Source: Oceanobacillus timonensis (GTDB lineage Bacteria > Bacillota > Bacilli > Bacillales > Amphibacillaceae). Taken from it: a DNA stretch of 64,000 bases. Shown here piece by piece: positions 27,212-35,636 of this stretch; within the stretch, counting starts at the first letter, position 1, and each line of letters starts with the position of its first letter. Under the pieces are notes generated by a model that saw only the letters and a list, made by a program, of their open reading frames with translations, had not been told where the DNA came from and did not search any database. Both the position numbers and the translations under genes were made by a program. Location of the stretch: positions 3,086,344-3,150,343 of the forward strand of contig NZ_LT800497.1 of NCBI RefSeq assembly GCF_900166635.1, written 5' to 3'.

Positions 27212-28276
27212 TTACCCTTGATGCAGCTTGGAAACAACCGTTTCATCTGTTGATTTGACAAGCTTCGTAATCATTTCTTTCGCTGCTGCATAATCATCTA
27301 TATGAATAATCGATGCCGACGTATGAATATATCTGGAACAAATACCAACAACGGTAGATGGAACGCCGTCACCGGATAGATGGACACGCCCGGCATCCGT
27401 ACCGCCTGGTGAGACAAAGTATTGATAAGGAATATCGTTTGATTCTGCTGTATCCAGAACAAATTCACGTAAGCCTTTATGTGTAATCATTGTGCCATCA
27501 AAAATACGCAATAAAGCACCCTTTCCTAGTTGGCCGAATGCTTTTTTATCACCCGATGCATCATTTGCCGGCGAAGCATCCAACGCATAAAAAATATCCG
27601 GTTTAATCATATTAGCCGCTACCTGTGCCCCGCGCAAACCAACCTCTTCCTGAACCGTTGCACCAGAATAAAGCTGGTTGGGCAGTGTTTCCCCTTGGAG
27701 TTCCTTTAATAGTTCAATGGCCAATCCGCATCCGTAACGATTATCCCAAGCCTTTGCCAGAATTTTTTTCTCATTTGCCATTGGTTCAAACGGGGTAACT
27801 GGAACAATGGTATCCCCTGGACGAACGCCAATATTTTTTACATCTTCTTGATCATCTGCTCCAATATCAATTAACATATTTTTTATTTCCATTGGCTTGC
27901 CACGTTGTGCTTCCGTTAATAAATGCGGCGGAATCGAAGCAATCACACCTGTTACCGGTCCATTTTTTGTCATCACCTGAACACGTTGTGCGAGCATTAC
28001 CTGGCTCCACCAGCCTCCCAAGGTCTGAAAACGAATCATTCCATTATCTGTAATTTGTGTCACCATAAAGCCGACTTCATCCATGTGTCCTGCTACCATC
28101 ACAGTCGGCCCTTTGCCATGCTTCACTCCAAATGTACCGCCCAGATTATCCTGGACGATTTCATCGGAATATTTATTTAGTTCCTGTTTCATGAAATTCC
28201 GGACGGCATGTTCATTTCCCGGAGCTCCTTGCAATTCCGTTAAATGCTTAAATAACGCAAGTGTTTCTTTGTTCAT
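27212..28276 (-). CDS. ytoP: M42 family aminopeptidase YtoP
   Basis: Metallo-aminopeptidase of 354 residues. Metal ligands of the M42 family can be seen in order: [12 protein letters not shown] (His), KAWDNRYGC (Asp), QEEVGLRG (the Glu pair), ALDASPAND (Asp), and a His near the C-terminus in [16 protein letters not shown]. Such enzymes form dodecameric tetrahedra and degrade peptides in the cytosol. Length is normal. The start follows AGGAGGC. It is followed by the coupled DUF84 gene and is divergent from ytzB. Confidence 0.94.
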   Translation of the reverse strand: MNKETLALFKHLTELQGAPGNEHAVRNFMKQELNKYSDEIVQDNLGGTFGVKHGKGPTVMVAGHMDEVGFMVTQITDNGMIRFQTLGGWWSQVMLAQRVQVMTKNGPVTGVIASIPPHLLTEAQRGKPMEIKNMLIDIGADDQEDVKNIGVRPGDTIVPVTPFEPMANEKKILAKAWDNRYGCGLAIELLKELQGETLPNQLYSGATVQEEVGLRGAQVAANMIKPDIFYALDASPANDASGDKKAFGQLGKGALLRIFDGTMITHKGLREFVLDTAESNDIPYQYFVSPGGTDAGRVHLSGDGVPSTVVGICSRYIHTSASIIHIDDYAAAKEMITKLVKSTDETVVSKLHQG

Positions 28277-28453
28277 AAAAAAAGCCTCCTATTCAATTCA
28301 TACATCCTCAGTATATATATCACTACTGCAAGTATACTTGAAAAAGTCCAACACTTTCCAGCCACAATGTTCAATTATTTGTATTTCCCAATCACTATAC
28401 GATATACTACACATATAGCAGACATTGAATCTTACTAAACAGAGGTGAATAAA

Positions 28454-28768
28454 TTGAGCAAAAAGAAAGTATTACTTGCTGCAGCGTTCGGTATTGCAAT
28501 CGGTTATATTGCACGTGAACAAGTAAACAATCAAACCAAAGTCACTCCAGAAAAAGCATTAAATCATGCTAAAGAAATGTTTAAACGTAAAGGGCCTATC
28601 AGTGGTTCCTGGATTTATATGAAACCGGAAGAATTAGAAAGAAACGGTCTGCTTTACGATGTATATCGTGGAGGAGTAACCAGAAACATTGATGGAACGA
28701 ATAAGCAATACGATTTCTATGTAGACACAGCAACTGGTGCCGTTATAGATACAGAAGCAGCAGTTTAA
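28454..28768 (+). CDS. ytzB: PepSY-like small membrane-anchored protein YtzB
   Basis: Protein of 104 residues, matching B. subtilis YtzB in length and in position next to ytoP. An N-terminal signal/anchor (VLLAAAFGIAIGYIARE) precedes a single PepSY domain (TPEKALNHAKEMF ... KQYDFYVDTATGAVIDTE). PepSY domains are often inhibitory or protein-binding modules outside the membrane. The start is a TTG at 28454, 6 bases after GAGGTG; a GTG at 28445 lies inside the ribosome site and cannot be the start. Confidence 0.8.
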   Translation: MSKKKVLLAAAFGIAIGYIAREQVNNQTKVTPEKALNHAKEMFKRKGPISGSWIYMKPEELERNGLLYDVYRGGVTRNIDGTNKQYDFYVDTATGAVIDTEAAV

Positions 28769-28780
28769 TATGTTTTTTTC

Positions 28781-28829
28781 AGAAGGCAGCATCCTCATTT
28801 CAGAGACATGCTGCCTTCTTTGGTTTTTT
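28781..28829 (+). terminator. Terminator after ytzB
   Basis: AGAAGGCAGCAT pairs with ATGCTGCCTTCT, followed by TTGGTTTTTT. Confidence 0.9.
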
Positions 28830-29058
28830 AAACAATCCGATCGACAGGATTTGTACATGTTTTGCTTTGATTGTTCATCATAATATCAATTGTTTCATCT
28901 TAAAAAAGATACAATGCCAAGCTGTAAACTCCTTCTCGCACCTTCCCTATGCTTCACGAACCTATTACATTGTTGGCGTCACTCCCAAAAACAGGTTATT
29001 ATTCACAACTTAAATAATGTGGCAAATTGATGAACATTCTGCTATGATTGTTAGCGAA

Positions 29059-29090
29059 TTCACATAATTTTTATTGTGAATAATATCACA
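29059..29090. promoter_or_regulatory. Candidate promoter overlapped by an FNR/CRP-type box
   Basis: TGTGA-ATAATA-TCACA (29075-29090) is a perfect match to the FNR/CRP-type palindrome TGTGA-N6-TCACA. A possible promoter, TTCACA (29059-29064) and TAATAT (29081-29086) with a 16-base gap, overlaps it. The first half (TTCACA ... TGTGAA) forms a second, looser inverted repeat. The box ends 21 bases before the small gene at 29112. A bound regulator would probably repress. Confidence 0.5.
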
Positions 29091-29111
29091 TTGTAATTTG
29101 GAGGTAGATGT

Positions 29112-29294
29112 ATGAAGGAAAAAAACGCAGCAATCATTATCAGCATCATCATTCTATGCGCTTTTATTGTCCCTTTTACACTTCTTAACAATATTGAAAA
29201 ATGGTATGGAAGCTTTCTTTTCTGGTTGATATTAACTTTTATTGTTATCGTTTTCAACGCAATATTGACAAAAGATTGGAGCGATGAAGAATGA
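29112..29294 (+). CDS. Small membrane partner of a sodium:solute symporter
   Basis: Protein of 60 residues with two hydrophobic helices (about 6-27 and 33-52), ending KDWSDEE. It overlaps the symporter gene by 4 bases (ATGA). Small two-helix proteins translated just before and coupled to SSS-family symporters are common in Bacillaceae, and this one fits that arrangement. GGAGG lies upstream of the start. Whether it helps assembly or transport is unknown. Confidence 0.75.
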   Translation: MKEKNAAIIISIIILCAFIVPFTLLNNIEKWYGSFLFWLILTFIVIVFNAILTKDWSDEE

Positions 29295-30760
29295 ATGTTT
29301 CGCTTATATGGTGGGGTTTGGGAATATATATCGTTATAGCCCTTGTCGTCGCATTTTTATCACGAACCGGCAAACAGACAAATATGGGCGCCTATTTTCT
29401 TGGAGACCGTAAACTTGGCGGTTTTGTTTCTGCATTAAGCTATAGCGCTACAACATATAGCGCATTTATGCTGGTGGGATTAGCGGGTCTTACCTATCAG
29501 GGCGGGATTGGTGCTCTTGGCTTTGAACTTATTTATTTAATGGGCGTTTCACTGATTGCTTTTTTTGGTCCCCGTTTTTGGATTGCCGGAAAAAAATACG
29601 GTTATATTACACCATCTGAAATGATTGGGGACCGCTATCAAAGTAAAGCAGCTGCGATTGCCATCGCTGTTAGCAACTGTCTGTTTTTAATTCCATATAG
29701 TGCTGTACAGCTGGCGGGTGTCGGGTATCTGTTACAAGGTGTCTCCAACCAGCAAATTTCTTTTAGCACCGGGGTTATCATCGCTGTCGTCTTAGCCATC
29801 TTTTTTGCATACATAGCCGGAATACGTTCCGTTGCCTGGACAGATTCCTTGCAGTCCCTGTTTATGATTATCGGGTCTATCTTCGTCGTCCTCTTTTTAA
29901 TCCGTGAAATTGGCGGTTTGACAGGTTTTTTCCAGCAGTTGGAAAATCACCATCCGGAGATGTTGACGGTACCAGGTAATGGATATTTCAGCTTTCTATC
30001 TTTTATCGGATTAACCATACCGTGGTTTTTCTTTAGCATTTCCAATCCGCAAGTCAGTCAACGACTGTTTATGCCAGCTTCATTAAAAAGCATGCGGCAT
30101 ATGTTGTTAGGTTTTATGATTTTTGGTTTTGTCTATACACTCGTGTCTATATTCTGGGGTTACTCCGCATTCTTATTAGAACCCGGTTTAGATAATCCCG
30201 ATTTAGCGACGCCGGTCGTACTGACATCAACGGGAGTACCCCCTGTTTTAGCGGTTATTGTGATGATAGGTATTATTGCAGCTGCTGTATCCACCATCGA
30301 TTCTATTCTGCTGACTGTATCATCTATGTTTGCAAAAGATGTCTATGGAAATATCCGCCAAAGTGCAACAGATCAGGTTCAGCTTCAGATTGGTAAATGG
30401 ATTATTCCTGTTATTGCCCTGTTGGCTTATTTATTTGCAGAATTACAATTGGATTTAATAGCGGTCTTATCCGTTGCTTCTTCTGCCGGTTTGATTGTTG
30501 TTGTCCCGACAATTATCGGAACTTTCTTTTGGAAAAGAGGAACAGCAGCTGCTGTATTAGCAAGCACCATCATTCCCGGTGCTGTTGTCTTACTCCTGGA
30601 GCTGCTCCAAGCAAAGCCGCTTGGTCTGGCTTCCGGTTTATGGGGTCTGATACTTTCTGCATTCTTATTTATCACTGTCAGTTTGTTTACGAAACCTCCT
30701 GCAGAGAAAGCAAATGAATTTATTGGATATATTAATGCAAATCTTCATCTTAAAAAATAA
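29291..30760 (+). CDS. Sodium:solute symporter (SSS family)
   Basis: Transporter of 489 residues with about 13 hydrophobic segments. Typical SSS motifs are seen: GAYFLGDRKLGGFVSALSYS, FIGLTIPWFFFSISNPQVSQ and MIGIIAAAVSTIDSILLTVS. It should take up an organic solute with Na+; candidates include panthothenate, proline or other carboxylates, and the sequence alone does not decide. Translation is coupled to the 60-residue partner. The FNR/CRP-like box upstream suggests control by redox or another effector. Confidence 0.88.
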   Translation: MNVSLIWWGLGIYIVIALVVAFLSRTGKQTNMGAYFLGDRKLGGFVSALSYSATTYSAFMLVGLAGLTYQGGIGALGFELIYLMGVSLIAFFGPRFWIAGKKYGYITPSEMIGDRYQSKAAAIAIAVSNCLFLIPYSAVQLAGVGYLLQGVSNQQISFSTGVIIAVVLAIFFAYIAGIRSVAWTDSLQSLFMIIGSIFVVLFLIREIGGLTGFFQQLENHHPEMLTVPGNGYFSFLSFIGLTIPWFFFSISNPQVSQRLFMPASLKSMRHMLLGFMIFGFVYTLVSIFWGYSAFLLEPGLDNPDLATPVVLTSTGVPPVLAVIVMIGIIAAAVSTIDSILLTVSSMFAKDVYGNIRQSATDQVQLQIGKWIIPVIALLAYLFAELQLDLIAVLSVASSAGLIVVVPTIIGTFFWKRGTAAAVLASTIIPGAVVLLLELLQAKPLGLASGLWGLILSAFLFITVSLFTKPPAEKANEFIGYINANLHLKK

Positions 30761-30764
30761 TATT

Positions 30765-30804
30765 AAAAAACAGCGTGCAGGCCATTCAACTGCACGCTGT
30801 TTTA
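30765..30804 (+). terminator. Terminator after the symporter gene
   Basis: AAAACAGCGTGCAG pairs with CTGCACGCTGTTTT. The right arm reaches the stop codon of the convergent small gene, so it may serve both strands. Confidence 0.88.
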
Positions 30805-30996
30805 TGTTAAAGAAGCTAGTATTTGACGCTGTTGTTTCTTAACCATTTCCATTTGTTCTTCCAATTGTCTTTGTGTTTCTTCCCTTACATGGTCTTCTTT
30901 TCTTTCCAGCAGCGTTTGATAGGCGTCCTCATACTTTCCGTATATATAATATAGGTTTTCTAATTCATGATGCGACAAAAAACGAACCAATTCCAT
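30802..30996 (-). CDS. Small helical protein, function unknown
   Basis: Protein of 64 residues (MELVRFLSHHELENLYYIYG ...) whose second half is a charged helix rich in E, K and Q (REETQRQLEEQMEMVKKQQR), probably a coiled coil. The ATG at 30996 is preceded by AAAAGGAGAGG. No known domain is recognised. It lies 14 bases after a 37-codon frame and downstream of the exporter gene, so the three could form one transcript. Confidence 0.6.
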   Translation of the reverse strand: MELVRFLSHHELENLYYIYGKYEDAYQTLLERKEDHVREETQRQLEEQMEMVKKQQRQILASLT

Positions 30997-31009
30997 CCTC
31001 TCCTTTTCG

Positions 31010-31123
31010 TTACATAGTATTACTACTATATGCAAAGGAAGGGCATGTTATACCTGTTTTTTCAATTATAGGCACAATGAAAATCAATGCTGCACCATGA
31101 AAAATTCTTGCCAATGTTTTCAT
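31010..31123 (-). CDS. Possible 37-residue membrane peptide
   Basis: Frame with ATG at 31123, starting 18 bases after the stop of the exporter gene. AAAGG lies about 9 bases before the ATG. The product begins MKTLARIFHGAALIFIVPII and continues EKTGITCPSF, giving one hydrophobic helix. The LARxxxGAxLIFI pattern is shared with the membrane protein at 45571-45795 (GLARGATLIFIMGLFL). It may be a real small protein of that family or a shortened copy. Confidence 0.3.
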   Translation of the reverse strand: MKTLARIFHGAALIFIVPIIEKTGITCPSFAYSSNTM

Positions 31124-31141
31124 ATGGCTTTGCCTTTTCTG

Positions 31142-32191
31142 TTATTCTTCTTCTCTTTTTTCTTTGTTTCGCACATACTTCTCCAGTTTATCCAATTCAT
31201 AAAAGAGCTCTACAATACTGTTGGCAACTGGAAAGACATAATGCCATTTTTCATAATCTGTACCTTGCAATGCTTCAATTAGATTATTGATTGTTACACT
31301 CATTGCTTGCTTTGTCTCTTTTTGCAAGTCTCTATCCAGGACAATGCGATCTTCATACATCAGAAAGACATTTTCACTATAGTTATTAATTTCACTCACC
31401 AGCTTTTTAATTAAGAACGACTTGCCGGCAGCCATTTGTTCAATTTCTTTTAAATTCTTTTCCAGCTCAACAATCAGCGTATGTTTTTTCCGCAATACTT
31501 GTATCATTTGCTTGTAAATCACGATATTCCGGAAAAAAGAACGGCGTTTTCGAATAAAAAGCCTATTTTTCTCATCCGTAATAATATCAAAATAGTCCCT
31601 TATCTTATTGATTTGTTTTTCTACATTTCTTTCTTCATCACGGATTTGCGGAACACTCATCGTATTGCTCGGAATAACACGCAGTAGAAAATGAGAACTT
31701 TCACTGGCTTCCTTAATCATCTGAAATAAAATCTTTTGATGGTTGGGCGGATTAACGAATACATTCACAATAAATGCAGAAACAACCCCTATTGCGACAA
31801 GCGATACACGCGATAAAATATATACGAAATTAATATGATCGCCTTGGCTCGCCACCATCATACTGACAATGGTTAAGACCGTTAAATTGGTTGTCTTGGT
31901 TAACCCCAGCCTGATATTAATCGCAATTGATAAAATAACGACTGCCCCGACCGATATCGGATGACTGCCAAGTAAAAATACGCCTAAAATGGCTAGTGTT
32001 CCTCCTATCGAGTTACCAATAACGACTTCTTTTATATAATTAAAAGACCGCATGATAGAAGGCTGCATCGCTATAACAGACGCAATCGCTGCAATAACTG
32101 CATATTGCATATCAAAGATACTGGTAATTAATAACGTCAACGTTACTGCCAGCCCTGTTTTTAACATCCTGGGACCGATATTAAATTCCAT
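31142..32191 (-). CDS. Aromatic acid exporter family membrane protein (FUSC-like)
   Basis: Protein of 349 residues. The N-terminal half has about five to six hydrophobic segments (LKTGLAVTLTLLITSIF, MQYAVIAAIASVIAMQPSI, SVGAVVILSIAINIRLGL). The C-terminal half is a long soluble helical domain, as in the ArAE/DUF939 group that includes B. subtilis YgaE. Relatives export aromatic acids or other organic acids, but the substrate is not known here. The start ATG follows AGAGAGGTG by 7 bases. Confidence 0.82.
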   Translation of the reverse strand: MEFNIGPRMLKTGLAVTLTLLITSIFDMQYAVIAAIASVIAMQPSIMRSFNYIKEVVIGNSIGGTLAILGVFLLGSHPISVGAVVILSIAINIRLGLTKTTNLTVLTIVSMMVASQGDHINFVYILSRVSLVAIGVVSAFIVNVFVNPPNHQKILFQMIKEASESSHFLLRVIPSNTMSVPQIRDEERNVEKQINKIRDYFDIITDEKNRLFIRKRRSFFRNIVIYKQMIQVLRKKHTLIVELEKNLKEIEQMAAGKSFLIKKLVSEINNYSENVFLMYEDRIVLDRDLQKETKQAMSVTINNLIEALQGTDYEKWHYVFPVANSIVELFYELDKLEKYVRNKEKREEE

Positions 32192-32327
32192 TTATCTGCA
32201 CCTCTCTAGAAGTAGTATACAGCTTTCCTGCAAACATGTCATCAGAAAACGCAAGCAGTTGATGCGCCCCGGCTCTTACCTTATATCGATAAGCTGCACA
32301 TGTTTTCGTGGGTGGGACAAGCAGTCC

Positions 32328-32546
32328 CAATGTCATCAGGTTAATGAATTTTATAAAAATTATATTCGATACGGATAGTTAGCAATAAAACTATCTAGCG
32401 AAGGAAAAACACGGAGACTCCTGTGGGAATGCGCAGTGTGAAGACCCCGCAGAAAAAAGTGAACTTCTTTTTTCGAGGAGGCTGAGGACAAGCCCACGGA
32501 AAGCGTAGTGTTTTTCCGTAGCGATCATATTAACCTGACGACATTG
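32328..32546 (-). repeat. Family B MITE-like element, copy B2
   Basis: Terminal inverted repeats of 18 bp, CAATGTCATCAGGTTAAT (32328-32345) and ATTAACCTGACGACATTG (32529-32546), differ at one position. The exact 10-bp direct duplication CAAGCAGTCC flanks it (32318-32327 and 32547-32556). Inside, GGAAAAACAC (32403-32412) pairs with GTGTTTTTCC (32508-32517), CTGTGGG (32421-32427) with CCCACGG (32493-32499), and a side hairpin lies at 32374-32395. It is in the opposite orientation to B1. It carries no transposase frame and accounts for most of the 450-base gap between the exporter and gabD. Confidence 0.88.
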
Positions 32547-32640
32547 CAAGCAGTCCCAGCTCTGCCCCAGGATATTTTTAATATCACGTATACATATTGC
32601 CAGTTAAAAGCTTCTTGAGCAATTCTCTCCTCTGAAACCT

Positions 32641-34026
32641 TTACAGTTGAATCGACAAGTATTGTATCTCCACATACTCATCGATGCCATGATGACCGCC
32701 TTCCCGGCCAAGACCACTTTCTTTAAATCCTCCGAATGGGGCTTGTGCTGTTGTTGGCGCTCCATCATTAATACCGACAATGCCATACTCTAATTGTTCA
32801 CTGACTTCTATTGCTGTCGTCAGATTTTCTGTAAATAAATAGGATGCCAATCCATAAGGAGAATGATTCGCACGTGCTATCGCCTCTTCCTTGGTTTGAA
32901 AAGTTGCAATAGGAGCTAATGGTCCAAAGGTTTCTTCCTGCATACATATCATATCGTCATTCACATGCGTTAAAATCGTTGGACTAAAAAATAAATCTTC
33001 ATTTGCTGTTTCGTCTCCTAACAGTTTCTCCGCCCCTTTGTCAAGCGCATCCTCGATATGATATTGTACTTTTTCAACGGCAGATTGGTCGATTAAAGGA
33101 CCAATATCTACGCCTTCTTCCAAACCGTCTCCCACCTTAAGCTGTGCAACTTTTTCCTTAAAAGCCTTTGCGAATTCCTGTTCAATGGATTCATGTACAT
33201 AAATCCGATTAGCGCATACACAGGTTTGGCCCGCATTACGATATTTGGAAGCAATCGCTCCTTTGACGGCTTTTTCAATATCTGCATCTTCCATAACAAT
33301 CAACGGGGCATGACCGCCTAGTTCCAATGAGAGTTTCTTTACTGTATCTGCCGATTTTTGCATGAGTAATTTTCCGACTTCTGTAGAACCTGTAAATGAA
33401 ATTTTTCGGACACGTTCGTCTTCCATCCATGCATCACTAATCTCCCCGGAGCTTCCTGTAACGATTTGCAGCACACCTTCGGGAATACCTGCTTCTACGG
33501 CAAGTTCCCTAAGCCGGATAGCTGTTAAAGGGGTAGCGCTGGCGGGTTTTACAACAGCTGTACATCCCGCTGCCAGTGCTGGCGCAACTTTCCGGGTAAT
33601 CATAGCCGCCGGAAAATTCCATGGCGTAATCGCTGCAATGACGCCAACCGGCTGCCGATTAACAACAATACGCTTATCACTGGCAGTGGCTGGAATCGTT
33701 TCACCATAAAGTCTTTTTCCCTCTTCTGCATACCAGGAAATAAAACTGTTGGCATACCGAATTTCACCCGTTGCTTCTTTCAACGGTTTTCCCTGCTCAA
33801 TGGTCATGATTCTGGCTAATTCTGCTTCATGCTTTTCTACAAGCGCAAACCATTTGTTTAACAAAGCACTTCTTTCATAGACAGATTGTTTAGACCATTC
33901 CTGAAAAGCTTGGTAGGCTTTATCAACGGCCTGCGCTGCTTCTTCCTTCCCTCCTTTTAAAACTGTATCCACGATGTCACCTGTTGCTGGATTTGTTACT
34001 TCAATAACTTCTTTCCTTTTTGTCAT
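32641..34026 (-). CDS. gabD: Succinate-semialdehyde dehydrogenase (NAD(P)+), GabD type
   Basis: Aldehyde dehydrogenase of 461 residues. The cofactor-binding motif FTGSTEVGKLLM and the active-site Glu region LELGGHAPLIVME come first. The catalytic Cys lies in NAGQTCVCANRIYV (about residue 268), whose CVCANR form is typical of succinate-semialdehyde dehydrogenases. It would oxidise succinate semialdehyde to succinate in the GABA shunt. No GABA transaminase or transporter gene is beside it. The start at 34026 (MTKRKEV) follows GGAGGG and is preferred over a start five codons earlier. Confidence 0.88.
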   Translation of the reverse strand: MTKRKEVIEVTNPATGDIVDTVLKGGKEEAAQAVDKAYQAFQEWSKQSVYERSALLNKWFALVEKHEAELARIMTIEQGKPLKEATGEIRYANSFISWYAEEGKRLYGETIPATASDKRIVVNRQPVGVIAAITPWNFPAAMITRKVAPALAAGCTAVVKPASATPLTAIRLRELAVEAGIPEGVLQIVTGSSGEISDAWMEDERVRKISFTGSTEVGKLLMQKSADTVKKLSLELGGHAPLIVMEDADIEKAVKGAIASKYRNAGQTCVCANRIYVHESIEQEFAKAFKEKVAQLKVGDGLEEGVDIGPLIDQSAVEKVQYHIEDALDKGAEKLLGDETANEDLFFSPTILTHVNDDMICMQEETFGPLAPIATFQTKEEAIARANHSPYGLASYLFTENLTTAIEVSEQLEYGIVGINDGAPTTAQAPFGGFKESGLGREGGHHGIDEYVEIQYLSIQL

Positions 34027-34162
34027 TCGAACACCCTCCAACTTTTATGATATGTTTGACTATACCCCGATTATACATCTTAAAATCATTTATATCACGA
34101 AAATAACGGCTCTTCATCAAAATCTACAGGTGACAAATGGCTATATTTTGGATAGTAGCAAC

Positions 34163-34184
34163 TGCTACGGAAAAAACACTGCGC
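34163..34184 (+). repeat. Possible remnant of a family B element
   Basis: GCTACGGAAAAAACACTGCGC resembles the inner left arm of B1 (GCTACGGAAAAACACTACGC, 1124-1143). No terminal repeat or duplication can be defined around it, so it could be a degraded end of a third family B copy upstream of gabD. Confidence 0.35.
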
Positions 34185-34256
34185 CAGCCAGTGTCATTAA
34201 CGTATTTATGACATAATATCAACCATAGATTCCGGTGTCGAATCAAAATAACATGT

Positions 34257-34296
34257 AAAAAACTCCTGGACGGTACACATTGTCCAGGAGTTTTTC
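34257..34296 (-). terminator. Terminator after mvaS
   Basis: AAAAACTCCTGGAC pairs with GTCCAGGAGTTTTT, directly after the mvaS stop on the minus strand. Confidence 0.9.
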
Positions 34297-34299
34297 AAA

Positions 34300-35466
34300 T
34301 TATTTCACCGTATAGCTGCGGATATGGTCTTTTACACCCGCTAAACAAATTTTTGCCGGGTCTTCGTTTGTATTCAGCTGTTTTTCACTGCCATCTGTCG
34401 GCAATGTTTCCTCAAATACTTCTTCGTATGTTGCTACAGAGATACGTTCTCTGTTTTCAAACATAGACTGGTGCTCTGCGGTTAGCAGGTGTGCTTTGAA
34501 GCCGGTCTGAAGTTTTCCGGATAAGAATTCACCGACAGCTCCAGATCCATAACTATACAAGCCGATTGTATCGCCCTCTTTTAAATCATCCTGATTTTCT
34601 AATAAGGAAATCAGACTGAGGTAAAGCGAACCTGTATAGATATTTCCAACATGACGGTTGTATTTTGTACTGATTTGATAATTATTTTTTAACCGTTCCT
34701 GTTCTTCTTCAGGGGCATCTTCAATCACGGTACGTAATGCTTTCCAGCCCATTTTCGTGTATGGGAGATGGAAAGCAATCGCAGCAAAATCTGCTAAATT
34801 TCTTCCTGTCTGCTCCTGATAGTCTTTCCATACTTTTTGGAAGAAAGCAATATATTGTTCATTGGAGTACTTGCCATCTACAAAAGCCGTTGAAGAATAG
34901 ACCGGCCTCCAGAAGTCCATGATATCGTCTGTATAATACGTGCTTTCCTTTTCCAATTCAAGTAATCTTGGAGAGGCACTGACTAAAATAGCAACCGCAC
35001 CAGCACCTTGTGTTGATTCACCGGGCGTATTTAAACCATAGCGTGCAATATCAGATGCCAATATAAGTACTTTTTTATCCGGATGAAGCGCGATATGTCC
35101 TTTGGCCATTTGTATGCCTGCAGTCGCGCCATAGCAAGCCTGTTTTATTTCTACAGAACGTGCTTTAGGATTCAGTCCTAATAATTGATGGACATATACA
35201 GCAGCCGATTTGGAATGATCCACACCAGATTCTGTTCCAAACAGTACTAAATCAATCGCATTTTTATCTTCTTCGTCTAAGATTTGTTCTGCTGCATTGG
35301 CTGCCAATGAAACAGGATCCTGCGTAATCGGCGGAACAGCCATTTCGTCCTGCCCCAGACCAATCGTGAATTTGCCCGGGTCAATTCCACGTTCTTTCGC
35401 TAAATCGTTCATATCTACATATAGATGCGGTGCATAAAATCCCAGCTTATCAATACCAATCTTCAC
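34300..35466 (-). CDS. mvaS: Hydroxymethylglutaryl-CoA synthase
   Basis: Protein of 388 residues of the bacterial HMG-CoA synthase family. It has the family opening IGIDKLGFYAPHLYVDM, FGTESGVDHSKSAAVYVH, and the catalytic Cys111 in EIKQACYGATAG. FAAIAFHLPYTKMG supplies the active-site His, and YSYGSGAVGEFLSG is near the end. It condenses acetyl-CoA with acetoacetyl-CoA, the committed step toward mevalonate. The start is a GTG after TAGGA. It is monocistronic; no HMG-CoA reductase or mevalonate kinase gene is in the window. Confidence 0.95.
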   Translation of the reverse strand: MKIGIDKLGFYAPHLYVDMNDLAKERGIDPGKFTIGLGQDEMAVPPITQDPVSLAANAAEQILDEEDKNAIDLVLFGTESGVDHSKSAAVYVHQLLGLNPKARSVEIKQACYGATAGIQMAKGHIALHPDKKVLILASDIARYGLNTPGESTQGAGAVAILVSASPRLLELEKESTYYTDDIMDFWRPVYSSTAFVDGKYSNEQYIAFFQKVWKDYQEQTGRNLADFAAIAFHLPYTKMGWKALRTVIEDAPEEEQERLKNNYQISTKYNRHVGNIYTGSLYLSLISLLENQDDLKEGDTIGLYSYGSGAVGEFLSGKLQTGFKAHLLTAEHQSMFENRERISVATYEEVFEETLPTDGSEKQLNTNEDPAKICLAGVKDHIRSYTVK

Positions 35467-35636
35467 AATGATTCCTACCCTTCTCCTGACTATAATAAAG
35501 ACTTCTAAGCGTCTTGATTACACATTAAAATATCTGTCGAAAAATACAATAATTAAATGATAATACACGGGCTATTTAAATAGCAAACAATATAACGAAT
35601 TTTTAGGGAATGCACCATTAGTGAAAAGCTTCTTTC

